Assembly: GCA_030038645.1 (NCBI GenBank)
Contig: JASHSR010000343.1
Location: forward strand, 1 to 10,054
Reading direction: 5' to 3'
DNA length: 10,054 nt
Source: Gammaproteobacteria bacterium
GTDB taxonomy: Bacteria > Pseudomonadota > Gammaproteobacteria > Steroidobacterales > Steroidobacteraceae
The position numbers were made by a program, and so were the translations under genes. Shown here one piece after another: positions 1-5,883 of this stretch; within the stretch, counting starts at the first letter, position 1; each line of letters opens with the position of its first letter. The notes beneath the pieces were generated by a model that did not search any database, was not told where the DNA came from, and was given only the letters and a program-made list of their open reading frames with translations.

Positions 1-1
1 G

Positions 2-163
2 GACGACGCCTGCCGCGGCGCCCCGGACGACGAATTCGCGCGCTCCCTGATCGACTGCGCGAGGTTCTACGGCGCGCACATCCTCCCGCGGGCGCGTGCG
101 TATGCCGCGGCGGTCGACAGCGGAACCGACATCCTCGTCACACCGCGTCCGGCGGAGATTTAG
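2..163 (+). CDS. Acyl-CoA dehydrogenase-like protein, C-terminal fragment (partial)
   Basis: This is the 3' end of a gene that begins before the window: 53 codons in frame from base 2, ending at TAG 161-163. The visible peptide has a helix with ARFYGAHILPRARAYAAAV followed by a short tail. That pattern resembles the extreme C-terminal helical domain found in a subgroup of acyl-CoA dehydrogenases (Acyl-CoA_dh_C type), where an ARFYxxHxLP motif precedes an Ala-rich helix. Those enzymes are FAD-dependent and oxidise acyl-CoA thioesters at the alpha-beta bond. The catalytic base and FAD-binding parts lie outside the window, so the assignment rests on the tail alone. The gene is convergent with the O-demethylase gene, whose stop is 30 bases away. 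A role in side-chain or fatty-acid oxidation is inference only. Confidence 0.55.
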   Translation, partial: DDACRGAPDDEFARSLIDCARFYGAHILPRARAYAAAVDSGTDILVTPRPAEI

Positions 164-193
164 CGCGTCCCGGGCTTGCGACGCCGTACCCGC

Positions 194-1594
194 TCAGGCC
201 GTGCGAGTGCGCCAGCCCTCGTGGTAGCCCTCGCGCGCCTCCCGAGCGTACGGAACGGGCGAGACCTTCACGCGCACGTCGAGCTGCTTGTGCCGCTCGA
301 CCGTCGGCTTCTTCGTGCCGCCGCCCTCCTCGCCCCAGACGAGCGTGAGCACGTCGCCCACGTTGATGTTGGGATCGACGACGCCGAGCGAGAGCCCGGT
401 GCGCTCGTTGTAGCTGTAGCCGCCGAACATGGAGAAGCCGACGACCTTGCCGCCCATCTTCACCGCGTCGTAGGAGGCGGAGGCGTAGTTCGCGATGGGC
501 AGGTCGAAGAACTTGTAAGGCTCGATGCCCGGCACGAAGAGCGAGGCGTAGATCTTCGCGAGATCCTCGCCGTTCCACGCGAACGTCACCTTCTTGCGAT
601 GCGGCTTGCCCGCCATCTTCTCGAGCGCCTCGCGGCCGATGAAGTCGTGGTCGAACTTTATGAATGGGCCGTAGCCGAGCTCGTACGGGCTGACGTAGTA
701 ATCCTCGATGTTGTCCGAGACGAAGCTGCCGCCGATGGAGCCGCCACCCTCGTACCCGTTCGCCGGCAGCCACTCGCGGTACTTCTTCTGCTTCTCACCC
801 GTATAGATCGCCGGAAGCGGCGAGGGAATCCAGCCGGACTCGAGCGTGTTGCTCGCGTAGGCGCGCGAGCCGACCTGCACCAGGCCGAAGTCCTTGCCGG
901 CCTCGACGATGGCGTCGCGAACCTGGTCGTACTCCGCGTACGGGCCCCAGATCTCGAGGCCCGGCGCGCCCGACATGCCGTGGCGCAGGGCGCGGACCTT
1001 GCGGCCTTTGATGTTGATCGTATCCATGGTGAAGAACTTCACGTCCGGGATCGGCCCGCCGTTCAGCTTCTCGAGGACCTTCCACGCGTTCGGGCCCTGC
1101 ACCTGGAAGCGATAGTGCCGGCGGGTGACCGCCTTGCCGCGCGGGTGCGAGGGCGAGCGGTCGTCGCGGATGAAGTCGAGCTTGTAGCCGCCGGTCTGCG
1201 CGTGGAACTCCATCCAGTTGACGGTCGGCGCGCGGCCCACGAACAGGAGCTCGTCCTTGTCGAGATAGAAGAGGATGCCGTCTCCGATCACGTAGCCGTC
1301 GTACGTGCACGGCACCATCTGCTTCGCCTTGTTCGGCGCGAAGTTGTTGAAGCTGTTGATGGTGAGATGCGAGCAGAACTTCAGGGCGTCGGGCCCCTTC
1401 ACGGTGAACTCCGCCATGTGATGGGACTGGTCGAAGAGCACCGCCGCCTCGCGCCAGGCGCGCTGCTCGTCGCGCCAGTTGCTGAACTCGCTCGGAACGA
1501 CCGGATAGACATAAGCCCCGAGCTGCGAATTGCGCAGCATCTTCACCGGGTTCGCGACGGACCTTAACAAGCTCTCCAGACTCTGCTGACTCAT
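194..1594 (-). CDS. ligM: LigM-type tetrahydrofolate-dependent aryl O-demethylase (GcvT fold)
   Basis: The predicted product has 466 residues and belongs to the GcvT/aminomethyltransferase fold. It looks like the LigM/DesA branch, which moves the methoxy methyl group of vanillate, 3-O-methylgallate or syringate to tetrahydrofolate in the cytoplasm. LigM of Sphingobium is about 470 residues, so this is full length. Residues recalled as important in LigM have counterparts shifted by one position: Tyr30, His59 in QSHHMAEF, Arg121 in VGRAP and the catalytic tyrosine as Tyr246 in VGSRAYASNTLESGW. The GcvT-like N-terminal region covers about residues 25-290, and the C-terminal barrel about 370-450. 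The ATG at 1594-1592 is chosen because AAAGAGAG lies 7 bases upstream and the family alignment begins there, although the frame stays open much further upstream. Its substrate is most likely vanillate given the neighbouring ligW, but syringate or methylgallate is possible. No methylene-THF reductase or THF ligase is seen nearby. Confidence 0.8.
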   Translation of the reverse strand: MSQQSLESLLRSVANPVKMLRNSQLGAYVYPVVPSEFSNWRDEQRAWREAAVLFDQSHHMAEFTVKGPDALKFCSHLTINSFNNFAPNKAKQMVPCTYDGYVIGDGILFYLDKDELLFVGRAPTVNWMEFHAQTGGYKLDFIRDDRSPSHPRGKAVTRRHYRFQVQGPNAWKVLEKLNGGPIPDVKFFTMDTINIKGRKVRALRHGMSGAPGLEIWGPYAEYDQVRDAIVEAGKDFGLVQVGSRAYASNTLESGWIPSPLPAIYTGEKQKKYREWLPANGYEGGGSIGGSFVSDNIEDYYVSPYELGYGPFIKFDHDFIGREALEKMAGKPHRKKVTFAWNGEDLAKIYASLFVPGIEPYKFFDLPIANYASASYDAVKMGGKVVGFSMFGGYSYNERTGLSLGVVDPNINVGDVLTLVWGEEGGGTKKPTVERHKQLDVRVKVSPVPYAREAREGYHEGWRTRTA

Positions 1595-1601
1595 ATCGAG
1601 G

Positions 1602-1609
1602 CTCTCTTT
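1602..1609 (-). promoter_or_regulatory. Ribosome binding site deciding the ligM start
   Basis: Read on the minus strand this is AAAGAGAG, ending 7 bases before the ATG at 1594. It is the best Shine-Dalgarno-like purine run near any candidate start in this frame, and it supports the short form over the longer open frame. Confidence 0.5.
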
Positions 1610-1653
1610 GACTTGAGGATTGGGGTTGGCAATTCGTGCGAGCTCAATCATGC

Positions 1654-1683
1654 ATTCTGGACATGTCGCAGGGCATTTTTCAA
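1654..1683 (-). promoter_or_regulatory. Candidate sigma-70 promoter for ligM
   Basis: On the minus strand, TTGAAA (1683-1678, 5 of 6 to the -35 consensus) is followed after 18 bases by CAGAAT (1659-1654, 4 of 6 to the -10 consensus). Transcription would start near 1647, leaving a leader of about 50 bases. It would let ligM be expressed apart from the upstream amidohydrolase gene, from which it is separated by 235 bases. The match was made by eye and the -10 box is weak. Confidence 0.35.
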
Positions 1684-1754
1684 TGGCGGCGAGAGACGCG
1701 AGCCGCGCGAGACGCTGCCGCAGGCGCCCCGATCCAAGGTCTTTTTCCGCGGGC

Positions 1755-1813
1755 GCGCTATCCGCGGCGCTGATGTCGCCTATCCATGCCGCTGATGCGC
1801 CTATCCGTGCCGC
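1755..1813. repeat. Three degenerate tandem repeats of about 22 bases
   Basis: Three consecutive units share the core CTATCCrygsCGC. They are 1755-1775 (core CTATCCGCGGCGC), 1776-1797 (CTATCCATGCCGC) and a truncated third at 1798-1813 (CTATCCGTGCCGC). The first two end in TGATG. They lie between the amidohydrolase stop and the candidate ligM promoter, roughly 110-165 bases upstream of the predicted start point. They could be regulator binding sites or simply a small duplication. Confidence 0.5.
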
Positions 1814-1829
1814 ACCAAGCGTGGAGCCG

Positions 1830-2717
1830 TTACGCTCGGAGCTTGAGCAGGCGGATCGCGTTCTCCTTGAGGATGAGCGGCCGCACCTCGGGCTTGATCG
1901 CGATCTTCTCGAAGTCCCCCAGCCAGCGCTCGACCGTGAGCGCGGGGTAATCCGTGCCGAAGAGCACGCGGTCCTTGAGCAGCGTGTTGGAATACTGGAT
2001 GAGGTTCGGCGAGAAGTACTTCGGCGACCAGCCGGAGAGGTCGATGTAGGTGTTCGGCTTGTGCGTTGCAATGGCAAGAGCCTCGTCCTGCCAGGGGAAC
2101 GAGGGGTGCGCCATGACGATGGTGAGCGTCGGAAAGTCCGCGGCGACATCGTCGAGATAGAGGGGGTTCGAGTACTTGAGCTTGATCCCCATGCCGCCCG
2201 GCATCCCGGCGCCGACTCCGGTCTGTCCGGTGTGGAACAGGGCCGGCAGGCCCGCCTCGGCGATGACCTCGTACAGCGGGTACGCCTTGCGATCGTCCGG
2301 GAAGAAGCCCTGCGCCGAGGGGTGAAACTTGAAGCCTCGCACGCCGTACTCCTCGATGAGCCGGCGCGCCTCGCGGACCCCCATCTTGCCGCGCGCCGGA
2401 TCGATGCTCGCGAACGGAATGAGCGCATCGCTATTCTCGGCCGCCACTTCGGCGACCTCCTCGTTCGCGATGCGCCAGTGCCCGACTTCCGCTTCCATGT
2501 CCACGGTGAAGATGACCGCGGCCATGTTCCGCTCGCGGTAGTACTGCGCCACCTCCGTTGGCGTCGGCGGCTTGCCCGAGCGGAAATATTTCGACATCGC
2601 CTCGTCGAAGGCGTGCGCGCACGGATCCCGCGGCGCCCGGCCCGAGATGTTCGCGTGCGTGTGAACGTCGATCGCGACGAGCTTGTCGAGATTCAAATGG
2701 GGCTGGTACTTTGCCAT
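1830..2717 (-). CDS. Amidohydrolase-2 family metal-dependent enzyme, substrate unknown
   Basis: The 295-residue product is a TIM-barrel amidohydrolase of the Amidohydro_2 (ACMSD-like) family, which includes decarboxylases, hydratases and C-C hydrolases of aromatic catabolism. The full metal-site set is present: His19 and His21 in IDVHTH, His162 in LFHTG, His204 in MAHPSFPW and Asp256 in FGTDYP. A KFHP motif lies at 130-133. It is shorter than LigJ, LigY or LigW (usually 320-350 residues), and it keeps the HxH motif that LigW lacks, so it is not a second LigW. There is no signal peptide, so it is cytoplasmic. The ATG at 2717 has only a weak GGA-type ribosome site, but the N-terminus fits the family. 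The gene is divergent from ligW and upstream of ligM on the same strand, so a step in methoxylated or carboxylated aromatic breakdown is likely, though not shown. Confidence 0.8.
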   Translation of the reverse strand: MAKYQPHLNLDKLVAIDVHTHANISGRAPRDPCAHAFDEAMSKYFRSGKPPTPTEVAQYYRERNMAAVIFTVDMEAEVGHWRIANEEVAEVAAENSDALIPFASIDPARGKMGVREARRLIEEYGVRGFKFHPSAQGFFPDDRKAYPLYEVIAEAGLPALFHTGQTGVGAGMPGGMGIKLKYSNPLYLDDVAADFPTLTIVMAHPSFPWQDEALAIATHKPNTYIDLSGWSPKYFSPNLIQYSNTLLKDRVLFGTDYPALTVERWLGDFEKIAIKPEVRPLILKENAIRLLKLRA

Positions 2718-2736
2718 GGCTGCGTCCGCTCGCGAT

Positions 2737-2765
2737 CGGCGCCGGTTCGCTCGGTCCCGGCGCCG
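2737..2765. promoter_or_regulatory. Inverted repeat, possible operator, in the amidohydrolase/ligW divergent gap
   Basis: CGGCGCCGG (2737-2745) and CCGGCGCCG (2757-2765) form a perfect 9-base inverted repeat separated by 11 bases. It begins just downstream of the TATAAT box of the minus-strand gene and so covers its predicted transcription start. A bound repressor would block that promoter. A stem-loop in the leader RNA is an alternative reading. Confidence 0.45.
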
Positions 2766-2767
2766 CG

Positions 2768-2773
2768 ATTATA
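2768..2773 (-). promoter_or_regulatory. Candidate -10 box for the amidohydrolase gene
   Basis: The minus strand reads a perfect TATAAT here, in an otherwise very GC-rich gap and about 50 bases from the ATG at 2717. No good -35 hexamer is seen 16-18 bases further upstream, so the promoter probably depends on an activator or another sigma contact. Confidence 0.4.
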
Positions 2774-2787
2774 ACGGCGGGATTGGC

Positions 2788-2793
2788 TATCAT
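2788..2793 (+). promoter_or_regulatory. Candidate -10 box for ligW
   Basis: TATCAT on the plus strand matches the -10 consensus in 5 of 6 positions and lies 48 bases before the ligW ATG. No convincing -35 hexamer precedes it. It is one of few AT-rich steps in the gap, so the call is tentative. Confidence 0.3.
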
Positions 2794-2830
2794 GGCGGCG
2801 CGTTCCCCCCAAGCGGCGGTCCCTTCCCCC

Positions 2831-2834
2831 GAGG
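2831..2834 (+). promoter_or_regulatory. Ribosome binding site deciding the ligW start
   Basis: GAGG lies 7 bases before the ATG at 2842. The frame is open from an earlier ATG at 2683, but that start would fall inside the divergent amidohydrolase gene and has no family homology, so the GAGG-supported ATG is preferred. Confidence 0.6.
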
Positions 2835-2841
2835 CACAGTC

Positions 2842-3900
2842 ATGGCCAACCCGAATTCCGAGCCGAAGCGCAACCCCGGATACTTGCGCATCGCAACCGA
2901 GGAGGCCTTCGCGCCGCCGGAGATGATCCGCCTGTACCGCGAGCTGCTCGAATCACCCGACGTCGATCCCGGCTTCCGCAGCCTCATGGGCTTTTACATC
3001 GGAAGCCAGGCGGAACGGCCGCGGTTCGTCTTCAGCCGCCTGCAGGACCTTGGGGAGCTGCGTCTTGCCGACATGGCGGCGCGCGGGATCGACCGACAGG
3101 TCATCGGCATCACCGCGCCGGGTCCGAGCATTCTCCCGAAGGACAAGGCCCTCGCCCTCGCGGCCCTCGCCAACGACCAGCTCGCGGAGGCGTGCCGCAA
3201 GCACCCCGACAAGTTCACCGGCATGGCCGCGTGCGCGCCGCAGGCACCGAAGGAGGCGGCGAAGGAGATCGAGCGTGCCGTGACCCGGCTCGGGATGAAG
3301 GCGGTGATCATCAACTCCCACATCCAGGGCGAGTACCTCGACAACCCGAAGTTCGCCCCGGTCCTCGAGGCGGCCGAGGCGCTCGGCGTGCCGATCTACG
3401 TGCATCCGAACACCCCGCCGCGGAACATGATCGGCCCGATGCTCGAGGCGGGGCTCGACGGCGCGATCTTCGGATTCGGCGTCGAGACCGGCCTGCACGC
3501 GCTGCGGCTCATCACGAGCGGCACGCTCGACCGCTTCCCGAAGCTTCAGATCATCATCGGCCACATGGGCGAGGCCCTGCCCTTCTGGCTCTACCGCCTC
3601 GACTACATGCACCAGGCCGGCGTGCGCGCGGCGCGCTACGAGTTCATGAAGCCGCTGAAGAAGAGCACCGTCTCGCGCTACCTGCGCGAGAACTTCTACA
3701 TCACGAACTCCGGAGTCGCGTGGGAGCCCGCGATCCAATTCACCCAGAGCGTCATCGGCGTCGACCGCGTGCTCTACGCGATGGACTACCCCTACCAGTG
3801 CCCCGTCGAGGAAGTCGTCGCGCTCGATGCGATGGACATGCCGGCCGAGGATAAGAAGAAGTTCTTCCAGACGAACGCGGAGAAGGCGTTCAAACTTTAA
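2842..3900 (+). CDS. ligW: 5-carboxyvanillate decarboxylase, LigW family
   Basis: The 352-residue product closely matches LigW as I remember it from Sphingomonads. Shared stretches include GYLRIATEEAFA near the start, DGAIFGFGVETGLHALRLIT, GHMGEALPFWLYRLDYMHQA, ITNSGVAWEPAI and the end KKKFFQTNAEKAFKL. LigW is a cytoplasmic, Mn-dependent, non-oxidative decarboxylase of the amidohydrolase superfamily that converts 5-carboxyvanillate to vanillate and CO2 in lignin biphenyl breakdown. The metal and substrate residues known for the family have clear counterparts: Glu20, Arg59, Thr91, His188, His241, Arg252, Asp315 and Tyr318. As in LigW, the usual HxH motif is replaced by a Glu (TEEAF). It faces away from the amidohydrolase gene, and its product would be the natural substrate of the LigM-type enzyme nearby. 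A gamma-resorcylate-type decarboxylase is the main alternative, but the motif match favours LigW. Confidence 0.87.
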   Translation: MANPNSEPKRNPGYLRIATEEAFAPPEMIRLYRELLESPDVDPGFRSLMGFYIGSQAERPRFVFSRLQDLGELRLADMAARGIDRQVIGITAPGPSILPKDKALALAALANDQLAEACRKHPDKFTGMAACAPQAPKEAAKEIERAVTRLGMKAVIINSHIQGEYLDNPKFAPVLEAAEALGVPIYVHPNTPPRNMIGPMLEAGLDGAIFGFGVETGLHALRLITSGTLDRFPKLQIIIGHMGEALPFWLYRLDYMHQAGVRAARYEFMKPLKKSTVSRYLRENFYITNSGVAWEPAIQFTQSVIGVDRVLYAMDYPYQCPVEEVVALDAMDMPAEDKKKFFQTNAEKAFKL

Positions 3901-3905
3901 GGCAT

Positions 3906-3919
3906 CGCCGGGCCCGGCG
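3906..3919. terminator. GC palindrome after ligW, weak terminator candidate
   Basis: CGCCGGGCCCGGCG is a perfect 14-base palindrome starting 5 bases after the ligW stop. It can fold as a 5-base stem with a 4-base loop. A second small hairpin, CCGAG-CCAG-CTCGG, follows at 3947-3959. No T-run follows in either direction, so factor-independent termination is doubtful. The 78-base gap between these tail-to-tail genes holds nothing else seen. Confidence 0.25.
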
Positions 3920-3978
3920 GAATGGGCGCGGCACGCACCGCTCTCCCGAGCCAGCTCGGAAGTGAGGCGCGAGACCGC

Positions 3979-5883
3979 TCAGCGTGCCTTCAGCAGTTTG
4001 GCGAGCGTGTCGGGCTTTCCGGTGTCGCGCACCAGATGCGGATATCTCAAGCCACCGTGATAATCGATGCGCACCGTCTTGTACTCGTCGACGCTCTTCA
4101 CCAGCAGCTCGATCGGCTGGCTCTTGTCCAGGGCCGAAGCGGTGACGGCATCCTTGAGCTTATCGGGGTCGTAGGCGTGACCATTGACGGCGACCAAGGT
4201 CATGCCCGGCGATAGGCCCGCCTTGAACGCCGCGCTGTCCCATAGGACATCCCTGATCGCGCCCGCGTCCCCTATCGAAAGGCCGAGCGAAAAGGTGAAG
4301 TCGGCGATGTGACGACGGGGCTCGACCTCCGTCACCACGGCGGATGGCTTGTCGGTGTACACGAGCTTCCAGCCGTGCGACTCGATCCCGCCGATGAGCG
4401 GGCCATGGCCGTCGAGGCGCGCGCGCAGGTACTTCGCCCAGTCGTACGGCGTGAGGTCATTGAGCGTCTTCACCACGTCCTCGAAGGTGTAGGTGTCGAC
4501 ATCCCACTTGCCGGGATTGACACCGAAGAACGCCTTGGCAAAGTCATCGATGCTCTTCCGGCCGTGGGTGAGATCACGCAACTCGCCGTCCACGTCGAGC
4601 CAGATCAGCAGGCCCGCCATGTAGTAGTCCTCGCTCCCCTGGTAGGTCGGGTAGGGCAGCGGCGCGCGCTCCGCGATGGTCGGATCGTTGGTGGTGTCCT
4701 CCACGTTGCGCCAGCTCGCGAGACCCGGGCGCCCCTCGTCGTAGATCGCGGCCACGAAGGCGAGCATGTCGCGCGTCTGCTCGGCGTTCCACAGACCCGA
4801 GCGTGCGGCCATCACGTAGCCCCAGAACTGGGTCTGGCCTTCATAGACCCATAGCAAGGTGTCGCCCATGGGCACGTTGAAGTTGGGCGTGGCGAGATCT
4901 GCGCCGCGACGATACTTGCCGTCCCACGAGTGGTTGAACTCGTGCGGGACCAGGTTGCCGCGATCGAGCCAGTCCTTATCCCAGGCGGTGAAGTACCCGG
5001 TATCGGTACTGTCCTCGCTGGAGCGGTGATGCTCGAGTCCCTCGAAGCCCATCTTGTCGCTGAGCGAGAGCAGGAAGTCGTAATGGTCGTAGTGATGCGC
5101 ACCGTACAGCTTGTACATCTGCTGCACGAGGTTCCGGTGCGCTTTGAGCTGGTCCGGCTTGATCTTAAGGAACTTCGGGTCGTCGGCAACGATGTCCATA
5201 TGCACGGGCGTCGCCGCACCCGGATCGAGGTCGACACGCTTGAAGTACTTGCCGGCGAAGAGCGGCGAATCCACCAGGTCGTCGTAATCGATCGGCTTGA
5301 AGCTCAATGTGTCGCCGTCGCGCGAGACCACTTCCAGCGCCGTACCGGCCTGCCAGCCTGCCGGCAGCTTCACGCTGGGCTCGGTCTCAATCTGCCGCGT
5401 GTAATAGCCGGCCGGATACAGTGAGTCGGCGTTCCACTGCAGGTCGAGCATCTCCGGCGTCATCACCACGCGGCCCTCACTCGGGCTGAGCGGCGAGAGG
5501 TACTGGAAGTCCACCTCCACGCCGCTCGCGCCCGCCGGTACATCCACGTGGAACGCGTAGACATTGTACGGATCGCGCGTCCACGGAATCACCTGGCCGT
5601 TCGCCTTGATCGTGAGTCCGGCCAGCTTGTCGATCGGGCCGGTCGGGGAGTGGGTGCCGGGAATCCACTGCGGATAGAGCAGGGTCAGCGGGCCGGCGGC
5701 GGCCGGAATCACCTCGTGGACGCGGAAAATGCGATGCACGGTGTCGGTGGCATCGACGCTGATCTTCAATGCGCCGGCGGTGTACGGCGTATCTCGCGGC
5801 GCCGGCACGGCGGCCGGCGCGGGGGTAGCGAGCGGACAAAGGCCGACGGCAAGCAGGGCTGAAGCGAGAGCGGTGGGCTTCAC
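3979..5883 (-). CDS. Exported M61-family metallopeptidase with PDZ domain
   Basis: The 634-residue product fits the M61 (glycyl aminopeptidase-like) family, which is usually about 600 residues. It has, in order, a signal peptide (about 1-25, ending PAPAA), a beta-rich N-terminal domain (about 33-230), a thermolysin-like catalytic domain and a C-terminal PDZ domain (about 525-605, with SLGLSIGDAG and GLSPGMTLVAVNG). The zinc motif is HEFNHSW at 314-320, and the likely third ligand is Glu348 in VYEGQTQFW. M61 enzymes cut N-terminal residues, with a preference for small ones such as Gly or Ala. The start is GTG at 5883, where the signal peptide begins; its first bases overlap the stop of the tricorn-like gene as GTGA. 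No good Shine-Dalgarno run precedes it, so translation is probably coupled to the upstream gene. It probably acts in the periplasm or outside the cell; its exact specificity cannot be read from sequence. Confidence 0.9.
   Translation of the reverse strand: MKPTALASALLAVGLCPLATPAPAAVPAPRDTPYTAGALKISVDATDTVHRIFRVHEVIPAAAGPLTLLYPQWIPGTHSPTGPIDKLAGLTIKANGQVIPWTRDPYNVYAFHVDVPAGASGVEVDFQYLSPLSPSEGRVVMTPEMLDLQWNADSLYPAGYYTRQIETEPSVKLPAGWQAGTALEVVSRDGDTLSFKPIDYDDLVDSPLFAGKYFKRVDLDPGAATPVHMDIVADDPKFLKIKPDQLKAHRNLVQQMYKLYGAHHYDHYDFLLSLSDKMGFEGLEHHRSSEDSTDTGYFTAWDKDWLDRGNLVPHEFNHSWDGKYRRGADLATPNFNVPMGDTLLWVYEGQTQFWGYVMAARSGLWNAEQTRDMLAFVAAIYDEGRPGLASWRNVEDTTNDPTIAERAPLPYPTYQGSEDYYMAGLLIWLDVDGELRDLTHGRKSIDDFAKAFFGVNPGKWDVDTYTFEDVVKTLNDLTPYDWAKYLRARLDGHGPLIGGIESHGWKLVYTDKPSAVVTEVEPRRHIADFTFSLGLSIGDAGAIRDVLWDSAAFKAGLSPGMTLVAVNGHAYDPDKLKDAVTASALDKSQPIELLVKSVDEYKTVRIDYHGGLRYPHLVRDTGKPDTLAKLLKAR

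Noticed and set aside
176..1567. Long open frame on the + strand opposite the ligM gene
   Set aside because: The translation is Arg/Val/Ala-rich without family motifs, and it is antisense to a well-recognised O-demethylase; a composition artefact of GC-rich DNA.
1595..2428. N-terminal extension of the ligM frame up to 2428, including a Cys-rich stretch CPATCPECMIEL
   Set aside because: The extension overlaps the amidohydrolase gene, lacks homology, and the ATG at 1594 has a ribosome site and matches LigM numbering. The three cysteines are probably chance.
2683..2841. Upstream ATG start for ligW at 2683
   Set aside because: It would overlap the start of the divergent amidohydrolase gene and cross the promoter gap; family similarity begins just after the ATG at 2842.
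3906..3959. Strong bidirectional terminator between ligW and the M61 gene
   Set aside because: The palindromes are short and no T-run follows on either strand, so only a low-confidence stem-loop is listed.
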